From an uncultured Bacteroidales bacterium (GTDB taxonomy: Bacteria > Bacteroidota > Bacteroidia > Bacteroidales > FEN-979): a DNA stretch of 34,000 nt. The notes beneath the pieces are model-generated. The model did not search any database. It saw only the letters and a program-made list of their open reading frames with translations, and was not told where the DNA came from. Position 1 is the stretch's first letter, and every line of letters starts with the position of its first letter. The DNA is taken from NCBI GenBank assembly GCA_903929315.1, contig CAIYUC010000194.1:1-34000 (forward strand), in the 5' to 3' direction. A program made the translations under genes and the position numbers. Below are positions 1 to 8,756 of this stretch, piece after piece.

Positions 1-735
1 GTCTCCATCAAAATCAGAAATTGCAATATCATCTCCACCCCCTCCTGTACTTAAATCCAATTCCTGAAAGCCTGAAGAATAACTAAAATAAACATAAACT
101 GCATTCCCACTAAGAACAACATCATCTCTTCCGTCGTTGTTTAGATCCCCTATAGACAATCCATTGGGGCTATATGAAACATAATGAATCTCAGGGGCGG
201 AGAAATTCCTGTTCCCGTAATTATAAAATATTCCCCAAAAATGACCTGCACTTGAAGCAAAGACTATATCATTGAATCCATTTCCATCAACGTCTCCTGT
301 TGCTAAATATTCAATTCCATTATAAGTTTGCGTATCTAATAATTTTAGATCATTAAGACTATCATTAAAGCAAATTTTGATGTATTCAGTTGGAATATTT
401 GGATCATCGTGAATGAACAATATTTCCGGTCTAGGACATGAATCTAATTGTGCTGATGTAACTGGATAACCATACGTATAACCATAAATTGAATCTGTGA
501 AAGCAAAATAACCCCAACCTTGATTTCGAAGTATTGATACACCTCCCCAATCAGTTTGATAATAATCAATTTCATTCCCAATAATAATATCCTTAAACCC
601 ATCCTGATTCAAATCACAAGTACAAGCGCACTGGGCTTGTGGTGCAACGCTATAATCGCTTAAGATGTCCATCTTCAAGAATGCTGTCATCCCAAGAAAG
701 CACAATAGGGTAAATGCTCGGTAAATGATTTTCAT
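1..735 (-). CDS. FG-GAP/VCBS repeat secreted protein, C-terminus cut by window edge
   Basis: The reading frame is open for 245 codons from the ATG at 735 to the first base of the window, so only the N-terminal part is present. The start MKIIYRAFTLLCFLG looks like a signal peptide. Four Asp-rich FG-GAP/VCBS-type motifs follow: DLNQDGFKDIIIG, DVDGNGFNDIVFA, DLNNDGRDDVVLSG, and SDFDGD at the truncated end. Such repeats form beta-propeller blades with calcium-binding loops in extracellular or cell-surface proteins. No enzyme domain is visible in this portion, and the family is usually only described as adhesive or surface-exposed. In Bacteroidota such proteins often end in a type IX secretion sorting domain, but that end lies outside the window. 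The upstream region is very AT-rich and holds a 16-bp palindrome. Fold and secretion are well supported; the substrate is unknown. Confidence 0.85.
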   Translation of the reverse strand, partial: MKIIYRAFTLLCFLGMTAFLKMDILSDYSVAPQAQCACTCDLNQDGFKDIIIGNEIDYYQTDWGGVSILRNQGWGYFAFTDSIYGYTYGYPVTSAQLDSCPRPEILFIHDDPNIPTEYIKICFNDSLNDLKLLDTQTYNGIEYLATGDVDGNGFNDIVFASSAGHFWGIFYNYGNRNFSAPEIHYVSYSPNGLSIGDLNNDGRDDVVLSGNAVYVYFSYSSGFQELDLSTGGGGDDIAISDFDGD

Positions 736-1190
736 CTTGATATTGAGTTATAATCAATAAAATTTTTAAATTGATATATTATTAATTATATATGTATCTT
801 TGATTTTATATATGATTCAATTTCAGTCTTTAAAGATAGCATTTTAAAATGCTCAAGTCAAGTAATTTACGGAAATTCGTGATCAATTGTTGATAAATTC
901 CTGAACAATGACAATTAAATTCCTGCTAATCAGGCCATGATATTTGACCTTGATTAGCTATCTGCACGCCATAACACTCATAAATGAGTAAAGTGTGGAA
1001 AGCAGGTTTTTATAAAAAATAGAAGAGACAAAGAAACACACCAGGATTAATTTTACACACTTTTATTCCCCCGGCTTGTTCATTATGGAAATTTCAAGAT
1101 CATTCCACACCTCCACATTGAAATTCCGTTTGGGCCTTCTTTTATAGTCGTGGAACATAGAAGCAATATTGAGGTATATTCGAATGAAGA
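736..1190. other. 455-bp intergenic stretch without a convincing gene
   Basis: This gap separates the start of the FG-GAP gene from the end of the CDF gene. The part next to the FG-GAP start (736-840) is extremely AT-rich, as expected of a promoter region, but no clear TAnnTTTG element was found on the minus strand. A perfect 16-bp palindrome (AGCATTTTAAAATGCT) lies at 838-853, and a small hairpin (ACTCAT-aa-ATGAGT) at 976-989. A 31-codon minus-strand frame (1063-1158) has a protein-like composition but no recognised homology and no visible ribosome binding site. No RNA gene or transposon end was recognised. Confidence 0.6.
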
Positions 1191-2099
1191 TTAATGACTG
1201 ATCATGGACTTATCGTGGCAATCATCATATTCGTATTGGATCGTCGCATGACGGATGCCATATTTTTCCTGGAGAATACCCTTTATCTTCCGGCTGATCA
1301 AAGCAGTTTCCCCGACAGAAAGATCTTTATTCAAATCCACGTGGCATTCGAACTGAATTTCCATTTCAGTCATATTCCATGCATGTACATGATGGATATT
1401 GGAAATTTCCTCAAAAGCTTCAAGCTCTTTCTTGATCTCGATAAGATCGATGCCTGATGGTGTTCCCTGCATCAGGATATCGACGGTTTGTTTCAGGATC
1501 TTGTAAGTCTCCGTAAAAATATAGAGGGCGATCAGGATGGTAATTACCGGATCGGCCCAGAATATGTCAAAATACCAGATCAGGATCCCGCCCACGACCA
1601 CTGCCAAAGAAGATATTGTATCCGCTAATAAATGTAAGTATGTAGCTTTGATGTTAAGACTTTCTGAAGCATCTCTTTTCAGTACCAGAACACCAAAAAG
1701 ATTGGCAAGGAAACCAACGACTGCCACACCCGACATGATCAAACCGCTGACATGTACATGATGTGAGAACCTCGATATTGCTTCAAATATGAGATAAGCC
1801 GATATGCCGGCAAGAATGAGCGAATTCAGAAAGGCGGCCAGGATTTCGATACGTTTGAACCCAAAAGTCTTGTTCAGGGTGGATTTCCGGTTACCGGTCT
1901 TAAACGCCCACCATGCCATGACCGTTGCCAGGACATCACTGACATTATGAATGGCGTCTGAGATCAGGGCCAGGCTGTTCGAGAACAATCCTCCTGTTAC
2001 TTCCGCTATGCTTATCGCTGCATTGAGAAGGATCACCCAGAAAAGCCGCCTGCTGCGGCTGCTGGCAGAGGTTCCGTTACGGTCTTTCTTTTCCGGCAT
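1191..2099 (-). CDS. Cation diffusion facilitator (CDF) Zn/Co/Cd efflux protein
   Basis: A 302-residue inner-membrane transporter of the CDF family (CzcD/ZitB-like), which exports divalent metals such as zinc in exchange for protons. About six hydrophobic segments lie between residues 17 and 200. The paired metal-site motifs of transmembrane helices 2 and 5 are visible as DAIHNVSDV and HLLADTISS, each with the H-x3-D spacing typical of zinc-transporting CDFs. A cytoplasmic C-terminal domain with HHVHAWNM and FECHVDL matches the regulatory metal-binding fold. His-rich segments (FSHHVHVSG; the C-terminus DDCHDKSMISH) may add metal affinity. The start at 2099 overlaps the end of the upstream MFS gene by 23 bp, so the two are probably co-transcribed and translationally coupled. 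The exact metal cannot be read from the sequence. Confidence 0.92.
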   Translation of the reverse strand: MPEKKDRNGTSASSRSRRLFWVILLNAAISIAEVTGGLFSNSLALISDAIHNVSDVLATVMAWWAFKTGNRKSTLNKTFGFKRIEILAAFLNSLILAGISAYLIFEAISRFSHHVHVSGLIMSGVAVVGFLANLFGVLVLKRDASESLNIKATYLHLLADTISSLAVVVGGILIWYFDIFWADPVITILIALYIFTETYKILKQTVDILMQGTPSGIDLIEIKKELEAFEEISNIHHVHAWNMTEMEIQFECHVDLNKDLSVGETALISRKIKGILQEKYGIRHATIQYEYDDCHDKSMISH

Positions 2100-3327
2100 T
2101 TTTTGGAACTACAAAGTTCAGATAAATCACGACACAAAAAACTCCGATCCCGGATGTAAGGAATAAAACTTTCGCTCCAAAGACAATCCATAACAACCCT
2201 GCCAGGCTACTCGCCAGAAGGCTGAAAATACTTGCCAAACCGGTATAGAACCCGATAGCCGTGGCCGTTTCCGACCTTTCAGCAATGTTCGATATCAACG
2301 CTTTAGATACACCTTCCGTTGCTGCGGCATAGATCCCATAAAGAAAAAAGAGGATCCCGAAAACTACTATTGTGGAAGCAAACCCCATCCCGGTATAAAC
2401 AACGGAGAAAATCATTAACCCAAAAACAAGCATGACCTTCAGTCCGGTTTTGTCCGCGATGATACCGACAGGATAAGAAAAAAGGGCATAGACAAGATTA
2501 TAAAAGATATAAATGCCAATCATCCATAGATCTGCCTGTTGCTGATTATTTAAGAAAACATTTACAAGACGGTTTCGTACGATTAAAAGAAGGAAGACAT
2601 CCGAAGAATTTAATAAAGTAAAGATCAGTAATCCGGCAACCAGTTTCCTGAATGTAGGAGTGGATTTTTTCCAATAGGAGAAAAAAGAAAAGAACGTTAT
2701 TTTTTTTGAAGGAGAAGATGATAATGCTGCCTTATCAGCGGACTGTGAAGGTTTGGATTTTTTATCCTTCAGAAAAAAAGACAATAAGACGGCCAAAAGG
2801 CCCGGGAAGAATGCGATAAAGAAGAGCCATCTGTATTGACCCGGAAATATCCAGAGCCAGATCAGGGCAAGCGCCGGACCGATGGCTGCTCCTAAGGTAT
2901 CCATCCCCCTGTGAAAACCGAATACCCGCCCTTTATTTTCGTCGGTTGTCTCATCACTTAAAATTGCATCCCTGGCGCCGGTACGAATCCCTTTACCGAA
3001 CCGGTCAAGTGTACGGGCAAAAAAGATCCACAAAGGATATGCAAACACCGCCAGCATGGGTTTTGAAACAGCGCTGAGAAAGTACCCTGCCCTGACAAAT
3101 GGAGCCCGTTTGCCGGTAACATCAGAAAGATTACCGAAATATCCTTTGCTTAAACCTGCAGTTGCTTCGGCCACCCCTTCAAGGATACCGATCAGGAGAA
3201 TTGAAAACCCAATCGATCTAAGGTAAACCGGCATGACGGGATAAAGCATTTCGCTTGCAATATCCGTAAAAAGACTTATGAATGAAACTAAGAGGATAGT
3301 TTTGGTAATAACCTTGGTGGACCTCAT
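2077..3327 (-). CDS. Major facilitator superfamily transporter
   Basis: A 416-residue membrane protein with about twelve hydrophobic segments split by a Lys/Ser-rich cytoplasmic loop near residues 190-215 (KDKKSKPSQSADK). The loop motif after helix 4, DRFGKGIRTGARDA, together with GNLSDVTGKRAPFV after helix 2, is typical of a group of MFS_1 drug or solute exporters common in anaerobes. The substrate cannot be assigned. The gene runs directly into the CDF metal transporter (23-bp overlap), which suggests a joint efflux or metal-stress role, by context only. Upstream lies a long inverted repeat (3357-3443), and no clear promoter was found between it and the start. Confidence 0.88.
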   Translation of the reverse strand: MRSTKVITKTILLVSFISLFTDIASEMLYPVMPVYLRSIGFSILLIGILEGVAEATAGLSKGYFGNLSDVTGKRAPFVRAGYFLSAVSKPMLAVFAYPLWIFFARTLDRFGKGIRTGARDAILSDETTDENKGRVFGFHRGMDTLGAAIGPALALIWLWIFPGQYRWLFFIAFFPGLLAVLLSFFLKDKKSKPSQSADKAALSSSPSKKITFFSFFSYWKKSTPTFRKLVAGLLIFTLLNSSDVFLLLIVRNRLVNVFLNNQQQADLWMIGIYIFYNLVYALFSYPVGIIADKTGLKVMLVFGLMIFSVVYTGMGFASTIVVFGILFFLYGIYAAATEGVSKALISNIAERSETATAIGFYTGLASIFSLLASSLAGLLWIVFGAKVLFLTSGIGVFCVVIYLNFVVPKNAGKERP

Positions 3328-3356
3328 AAACGATGGTTAAACCTGATAAAACAAAT

Positions 3357-3443
3357 AACCACAATGGTCACAATGTCTGCACAATGTTCACAAAGAAAAA
3401 ATTCATTGTGACCTTAGTGTAAAACATTGTGTTCATTGTGGTT
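3357..3443. repeat. Long imperfect inverted repeat (AACCACAATG family)
   Basis: An arm beginning AACCACAATGGTCACAATG and an arm ending CATTGTGTTCATTGTGGTT face each other and could form a long imperfect hairpin of about 40 bp per arm. The arms are built from a reiterated word (CACAATG/CATTGTG). The same family recurs at 22672-22770. It lies between the start of the MFS gene and the end of the M1 peptidase gene. Confidence 0.8.
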
Positions 3444-3526
3444 AAATAATAAGCAGTTAGAGTTTTAGATTTTCTGTTTAGCTCTTTTTCTGCCGTCAAA
3501 TCAAAATAAAATTCAGTCTTAAATTT

Positions 3527-5941
3527 TCAATTGATTGAATTTAACAGGGTATTTAATAAATTTTGTTCCCTTGATGTCCAGATCCCGGCAGAGACGGCCT
3601 CCCGGATCAACGAACGATATTGGTTTTGCTGACCGAAATAAACCAGGACATCCTTTCCAACGCCACTTAGCTTGTTGTTCCAGTGCAGGTAAGCGCTGAT
3701 CGCATTTTTAATGATTGCTCCATCCGCATAGTTCAGTTTTTTCAGTAGATTCAATGAATTCATCCTTGTCTCGAATTCATAAACCGGTCCGGTATAACCG
3801 GTAAGCTCTGCTATATATTCTTTCTTCCCTGCGCCAATGGCAATCTCAAGCCACTTCATGCGGATATTCATACCCCGCCAACCGATGTTATTCTTTGTCA
3901 GCGAAAGAAATTCTTCTGTTTCTGTGGGAAATGAATGGCAAAGATCCTGCAACGCAAGTTCAATGTTCAGGTAGGAGGAGTCCTGTAGAGCATGGATAAC
4001 TTCATTCTTCAGCACGATGGGGAGGAAGGAAAGTTTTTTCAGCGCTTCTTTCCTGACATTCGCATCTGCATCAACCAGCGCTTTTCTGAAGAGGGTCAAC
4101 GACAGGTTATCTGTGTCATCCGAAAGCTGGTCAAGGATCTCGGCTTTTGTCAAAAAAAAGTGTTCATTCGAAAAGCAACGGATCAGCAGATCTCTCTTTG
4201 CTTCGACGGGTGTAGAGCGGAGAGCGACCAGCGCATCGTACCGGTCAATCATTTTTCCGGCATGGATCGCTTGTGCAGCAATCTCTTCGAAACTTTTATC
4301 GAAAGTCACTTTCTTCAGGATCTCCCGGCCCGGATCAAATAAAACAAAATCAATCGCCTTTTTCCCGGGATCCGGAATAATAACTTCATGATACTTATTT
4401 TCTATCCAGACAGTTTTACTGTCCGTTGTTCCATCCTTATAATGAATTTCAAAAATGACGGGCATCTTAAATAATCCTGCCAGGTCGGTTGTTTCCTGCA
4501 TCTGATAAACATGGATATGGGTGGATCTTATACCAATCGTGTCATCATTGACGGTATAAGAAACCTTGTAATCCGGTTCGCCTCCGTGAAGCACCCATTC
4601 ATCAAAAAACCAGTTATAGGGTTTCCCGGTCGCTTCATATACAGCCCTGATGAAATCGCCTGTTTCAGCGTTCGAAAACGCATGATGCACGAGATAATAT
4701 TTCACTGCATCACGGAATTCACGGTCACCCATGACATAGCGAAGCATGCCAAGCACCAGTGAACCTTTCTGGTAGATGCGTGCATTCCCGCCCATGGAGC
4801 CATCAACGGGATAATTGTTATTCTTTGCAGCATTTAATGCCATGTTAAGTTCATCGTTCTTATTGTTCTCATAATACTCTTCTCCGAAGACAGAACGCTC
4901 AAACATTTTCGCATAATAGGTGGCAAAGCTTTCCGTCAGCCAGACATCCTTGTTGATCATGTGGGATATGCAATTCCCGAACCACTGGTGGGCCATTTCA
5001 TGCGCATTGGTGTTGATATAGTTCCGTTGCCAGAATGCATGCGGGTCAATCAGCATGAAGTCGCCAAAAATGGTCGAAGTGGTGGTTTCCATTGCCCCGT
5101 ACATATAATCGATCACGGGCGCCTGCCGGTAAAGCGGGTAAGGGTAAGGGAATCCTGTTTCTTTTTCAAGGAAATCCATCATTGCTTCGGTATACTGGTA
5201 AGTAAGTTGAACACGGTCTTTCATTCCCCGGTAATACCAGAATTCCAAAGGAACACCGCCGGCAGATTCCGAACTTGAATAATCGTAATCCCCGATCACC
5301 AAGGCAGTGGAGAAGAAAGGATGATTTTTTGGCATCCGGTAATGCCATGTCAGGGTACTATCCTTGTTATCTATAACTTCGACTCTTTCACCATTCGAGA
5401 AAACCTTGTAATTCCGGTTGAAGGTGATGAACATATCCACCGTAATGCGGGCATCCATATAAGGGATCCAACCTGACGGGCGATGTGCCCAGATCTCTTT
5501 GCGCTTTCCCTGTTCTTCAGGTCTCCAGCCGACGAAATAAACAGCTCCGTTCAATGGCTGTGCTTCATACTCTATCCTTAGCTTATACTCTTTGTCCCGG
5601 CTGAGAGCAGAGGATGCAGGATAGATGACCAGGTTGTTCGACTGCATTTTGAACCGTGCGGCTTTTCCTTCCAAAGTAACCGATTTAACAGTAAAATCAG
5701 AAGTACTAAAGACAATTGAATCGGTAAGGTACCGGTTCGGAACAAAGGTAAATTCCGCGACACCAATCACCAGATTTTCTAAAGGCTTGAAGCTGATCCT
5801 TGCTTCAAGATGCCTCAGCGTGACCATCAGGTCAGGAGGATTTGCAGAAGGGTCAGCATAATAAGTGACGGTCTTGTCCTGGGCGGGGAGGCCGGAGGAT
5901 AGGATAACCATGCAAATGAATGTGATGAGGTATGTTTTCAT
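3527..5941 (-). CDS. Secreted M1 family metallopeptidase (aminopeptidase N-like)
   Basis: An 804-residue zinc aminopeptidase. Residues 1-20 form a signal peptide (MKTYLITFICMVILSSGLPA), so the enzyme works in the periplasm, at the surface or outside. The substrate-binding motif YGAMETTTST starts at residue 281. The zinc site is H314-E315-M-A-H318 with the third ligand E337, the exact HExxH-x18-E spacing of M1 peptidases. A beta-rich N-terminal domain precedes the catalytic core, and the last ~250 residues are helical and repeat-like, resembling the ARM/HEAT C-terminus of the family. The likely role is peptide degradation for nutrition or turnover. The start codon is the last copy of an 8-bp tandem repeat (5935-5966). 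The next ORF on that side is divergent, so the gene appears monocistronic. Confidence 0.93.
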   Translation of the reverse strand: MKTYLITFICMVILSSGLPAQDKTVTYYADPSANPPDLMVTLRHLEARISFKPLENLVIGVAEFTFVPNRYLTDSIVFSTSDFTVKSVTLEGKAARFKMQSNNLVIYPASSALSRDKEYKLRIEYEAQPLNGAVYFVGWRPEEQGKRKEIWAHRPSGWIPYMDARITVDMFITFNRNYKVFSNGERVEVIDNKDSTLTWHYRMPKNHPFFSTALVIGDYDYSSSESAGGVPLEFWYYRGMKDRVQLTYQYTEAMMDFLEKETGFPYPYPLYRQAPVIDYMYGAMETTTSTIFGDFMLIDPHAFWQRNYINTNAHEMAHQWFGNCISHMINKDVWLTESFATYYAKMFERSVFGEEYYENNKNDELNMALNAAKNNNYPVDGSMGGNARIYQKGSLVLGMLRYVMGDREFRDAVKYYLVHHAFSNAETGDFIRAVYEATGKPYNWFFDEWVLHGGEPDYKVSYTVNDDTIGIRSTHIHVYQMQETTDLAGLFKMPVIFEIHYKDGTTDSKTVWIENKYHEVIIPDPGKKAIDFVLFDPGREILKKVTFDKSFEEIAAQAIHAGKMIDRYDALVALRSTPVEAKRDLLIRCFSNEHFFLTKAEILDQLSDDTDNLSLTLFRKALVDADANVRKEALKKLSFLPIVLKNEVIHALQDSSYLNIELALQDLCHSFPTETEEFLSLTKNNIGWRGMNIRMKWLEIAIGAGKKEYIAELTGYTGPVYEFETRMNSLNLLKKLNYADGAIIKNAISAYLHWNNKLSGVGKDVLVYFGQQNQYRSLIREAVSAGIWTSREQNLLNTLLNSIN

Positions 5942-5966
5942 TATTTCATTATTTCATTACTTCATT
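5935..5966 (-). repeat. Octamer tandem repeat containing the M1 peptidase start codon
   Basis: On the minus strand four 8-bp units follow each other: AATGAAGT, AATGAAAT, AATGAAAT, AATGAAAA. The last unit contains the ATG of the M1 peptidase. Each upstream copy gives a two-codon frame (ATG-AAA/AAG-TAA) whose stop overlaps the next ATG as TAATG. A related octamer occurs at 21998-22021. Confidence 0.85.
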
Positions 5967-5971
5967 AGTAA

Positions 5972-6010
5972 ATGCCGTATGCCAGATACCGGATGCCGGA
6001 TACCAGATGC
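5972..6010 (+). repeat. 7-bp tandem repeat (ATGCCGG/ATACCAG type)
   Basis: Successive heptamers ATGCCGT, ATGCCAG, ATACCGG, ATGCCGG, ATACCAG and a partial ATGC form a degenerate tandem array. The same unit series occurs at 21348-21375 between adk and obgE. It lies in the divergent gap between the M1 peptidase and histidine kinase genes. Confidence 0.85.
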
Positions 6011-6125
6011 ATAATGAAATTACTCACAATTCATAATCCCTAATCCCTAATTGAATTTTAATTATGTTTGTGAAGTGAATTCTCAGCGTTTGACAGAAGT
6101 CATGGTTCAAAAGTAGAAAAAAAAC

Positions 6126-7931
6126 GTGATAAAAATTTCCCTCAGTGAGAAACTGATGCTGTATTTCCTCACCCTTGGTTTGGGTGCAATTTCTATCATT
6201 GCTGTTTTTTCATTTTACAGTACTAAAAAAGCTTTAATGAACCGCACTTTTGACCAGCTTACTTCGCTGAGGATTGTGAAGAAACACCAGATTGAGCTTT
6301 TCTTTGAAGACCGGTTAAAAGATATCACCCTCCTTTCGGAATCGGAAGATACCAAAAAAATAATCGGGGATTTTAACAACTATACCAATGATTATTCTTT
6401 TTCAAGGAAAATTCAGGACAAAAATATGCTTTTTGCAGCTTTTACAGGATACCTGAAAAAATATGCCTCTTTAAACAGTTACTTTAAAAGCATTTCTATT
6501 TTCAATTTTAACAAACAGGTTCTGAAGGGGTTTTTTAGCGATTCTGCCCATGTTGATTTCGTTCAGCTTGATTCTGCTGAAAATTTTACACTTGCTCCTC
6601 AACCGGCCCATGAAGGGATTATAATTAAAGATGAGTCATTGGACAAAAGGACCAAAGAACCTGCGATGTACCTGGTTAGCGGGATTGAAATTCCCGGGAT
6701 GAAGGGCATTTATGGGAAATTAATTCTTGAATTATCCGCCGATGCAATCAATACCATTATGCTGAACAATGACCCGGAAAGTGGCCTTGGCCAGACAGGT
6801 GAAACGTACCTTGTGGGTAATGATTTCCTGATGCGTTCGACATCCCGTTTTCAGCCTAATTCCATTCTTCACACCAAGGTTGAAACAAAATCCGTATCGG
6901 ACGCATTCAGTGATAAAGAGGGTTCCATAATAACGAATGATTACAGGAATATTCCTGTCTTATCTTCCTACTGCAAGATATTAATTCCGGGTTTAAACTG
7001 GGCAATCCTTGCTGAGATTGATCTGAAAGAGGCGATGGTGCCCATTTATAAGATGCGCAACAGCATTCTTTTCCTGAGCATGATGATCGCTGTCATTTTT
7101 TTCATGTTTGTATTTATTATCGCGAAAAGGATCACCCGGCCGGTCATTGAACTTAACAATGCAGCGATCAGGGTAGGCCAGGGACAATATGATATTCATT
7201 TACCAATACAGACCAACGATGAGATCGGGGCATTGACTGATTCTTTCAATTCGATGGCCGGGCAGATCAAGGAGAAGACACTTGAACTGGAAAAGGAAAG
7301 GACCGGAAGGCTTCGATCGGTCTTTGATGGTGAAGAGATCGAGAGGCAACGTTTGTCAAGAGAATTGCATGACGGGATCGGGCAATATCTTATTGCATTG
7401 AAACTCCGGCTGGAAAGTCTTTCATACTCCGATAGCCCAAGGATGAAAGAGAACATCCAGGAATTAATAGAAATGTTTGATACCACGATCGATGAAATAA
7501 GAAGGATATCGAATAATTTAATGCCTTCCGTGCTGGATGCTTTCGGGATCACAATAGCGATAAGGAATTTATGCCATGAAACAGGGGAAAATACGGGTAC
7601 TGCTGTCGGCTTTGAATGTTATGGCGATCTTGAAGAAATGCATTCAAAAATCAAAACATATATCTTCAGGATTGCCCAGGAAGCTTTGAATAATATCGTA
7701 AAACATTCAGATGCAAATGATGTAAAAATAAATCTAAGCCGTAAAAATGATACGGTCACTTTGACCATCATGGATAATGGGAAAGGGTTCGATCCTGGCA
7801 AAGCCTCTGATGGTGGAGGAAACGGTTTGCATAATATGCGTGAAAGAGTAAATCTTTTACATGGATCCTTCGGAATAGATTCAAAAATTAACCATGGAAC
7901 CACGATCACTGTTATGGTCCCTGTATTTTAA
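6126..7931 (+). CDS. Sensor histidine kinase (Cache-like sensor, HAMP, HisKA_3)
   Basis: A 601-residue membrane sensor kinase. Transmembrane segments lie near residues 11-31 and 312-333 and enclose a periplasmic domain of about 280 residues that resembles a double Cache small-molecule sensor. A HAMP linker follows (about 334-386), then a HisKA_3 helix with the phospho-acceptor H415 (RELHDGIGQ), and a HATPase with N box QEALNNIVKH (about 518-527), G1 DNGKGFD (550-556) and a GNGLHNMRER segment. HisKA_3 kinases pair with NarL-type regulators, and one follows 4 bp downstream. The start is taken as GTG at 6126 because an in-frame TAG lies 12 bp upstream; the next in-frame ATG is codon 11. A TAnnTTTG match (TATGTTTG, 6063-6070) lies 55 bp upstream without a clear -33 box. 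The ligand is unknown. Confidence 0.93.
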   Translation: MIKISLSEKLMLYFLTLGLGAISIIAVFSFYSTKKALMNRTFDQLTSLRIVKKHQIELFFEDRLKDITLLSESEDTKKIIGDFNNYTNDYSFSRKIQDKNMLFAAFTGYLKKYASLNSYFKSISIFNFNKQVLKGFFSDSAHVDFVQLDSAENFTLAPQPAHEGIIIKDESLDKRTKEPAMYLVSGIEIPGMKGIYGKLILELSADAINTIMLNNDPESGLGQTGETYLVGNDFLMRSTSRFQPNSILHTKVETKSVSDAFSDKEGSIITNDYRNIPVLSSYCKILIPGLNWAILAEIDLKEAMVPIYKMRNSILFLSMMIAVIFFMFVFIIAKRITRPVIELNNAAIRVGQGQYDIHLPIQTNDEIGALTDSFNSMAGQIKEKTLELEKERTGRLRSVFDGEEIERQRLSRELHDGIGQYLIALKLRLESLSYSDSPRMKENIQELIEMFDTTIDEIRRISNNLMPSVLDAFGITIAIRNLCHETGENTGTAVGFECYGDLEEMHSKIKTYIFRIAQEALNNIVKHSDANDVKINLSRKNDTVTLTIMDNGKGFDPGKASDGGGNGLHNMRERVNLLHGSFGIDSKINHGTTITVMVPVF

Positions 7932-7935
7932 TCCT

Positions 7936-8595
7936 ATGAAAAAGTTAAAAATCATCCTGGTTGATGACCATCGTTTGGTGAGGGATGGAATTAAATCTCT
8001 ACTGAGTCATACCGTTGACCTTGAGATCGTCGGTGAAGCTTCCGACGGGATTGAATTATTTGAAAAGTTGCATTCTCTCAGGCCTGACATTGTTATTATG
8101 GATATTTCATTACCGGGAAGGTCAGGAATAGAAATCACGAAACAGATCTGCCGGGAATACCCGGAAATAAAGGTCCTTATTTTGTCAATGTACAACAGTG
8201 AAGATTTCATTTTTAATTCGATCAAAGCAGGCGCTAAAGGATATCTCCCGAAAAATACAACACGAAACGAATTGCTCGAAGCTATCTATGCCATTGAAAG
8301 CGGGGAAGAATTTTTCAGTGAATCGGTGTCAAAGATCATGGTAAAAAGCTATGTAAAACGGGCGACCGATGATGAAAAAGTCCAGGAAAAACCGGATGAA
8401 ATCCTTACTACCCGCGAATTAGAGATCCTCAAACTTTATGTCGAAGGCTTTATTAATAAAGAGATCGGCGATAAGCTGGATATCAGCATCCGGACAGTCG
8501 AAACCCACAAAAATCATATCATGCGTAAACTGGGCCTGAAGTCGACGGTGGAGATGGTTAAATTTGCGATCAGGAATAAAATCGTTGAGCTTTGA
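7936..8595 (+). CDS. NarL/FixJ-type response regulator
   Basis: A 219-residue DNA-binding response regulator. The receiver domain starts MKKLKIILVDDH with acidic residues D10 and D11, the phospho-acceptor D56 (IVIMDISLPG) and the conserved Lys in YLPKNTT. A LuxR-type helix-turn-helix closes the protein (LTTRELEILKLYVEG, then NKEIGDKLDISIRTVETHKN). The ATG at 7936 is preferred over one at 7894, because the earlier start adds 14 residues that overlap the kinase and lie outside the receiver fold. It is the cognate partner of the kinase 4 bp upstream. Its targets are unknown; the next genes on the same strand are a barrel protein and the ammonium transporter, which makes them candidates by position only. 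Confidence 0.94.
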   Translation: MKKLKIILVDDHRLVRDGIKSLLSHTVDLEIVGEASDGIELFEKLHSLRPDIVIMDISLPGRSGIEITKQICREYPEIKVLILSMYNSEDFIFNSIKAGAKGYLPKNTTRNELLEAIYAIESGEEFFSESVSKIMVKSYVKRATDDEKVQEKPDEILTTRELEILKLYVEGFINKEIGDKLDISIRTVETHKNHIMRKLGLKSTVEMVKFAIRNKIVEL

Positions 8596-8681
8596 AGCAA
8601 AACAATCCCCCGCAGTATAAGATGATCTAAGTAATTCTCTTATCTGTTTTTCTAAATTCTCTTACCTTTCTATCAGTATTT

Positions 8682-8701
8682 TACAGGATTGTACAGGATT
8701 T
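8682..8701 (+). repeat. Short direct repeat TACAGGATT (x2)
   Basis: Two adjacent 10-bp copies, TACAGGATTG and TACAGGATTT, are followed by TAATCATCCGTA, which is a partial inverse of the unit. The tract sits in the 161-bp gap between the response regulator and the barrel gene. Similar TACAGGATT tracts are common in bacterial intergenic DNA. Confidence 0.6.
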
Positions 8702-8756
8702 TAATCATCCGTAAAATTGTGACCCGCAATTTATAGTGAATTAAAATCTCCATTCC

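Noticed and set aside
4017-4391. 124-codon plus-strand frame opposite the M1 peptidase
   Set aside because: Antisense shadow; Ser/Phe/Arg-rich composition without motifs.
7894-7935. Upstream start for the response regulator, adding 14 residues
   Set aside because: The extra residues overlap the kinase gene and precede the first receiver strand; the ATG at 7936 fits the family start and the 4-bp gap.
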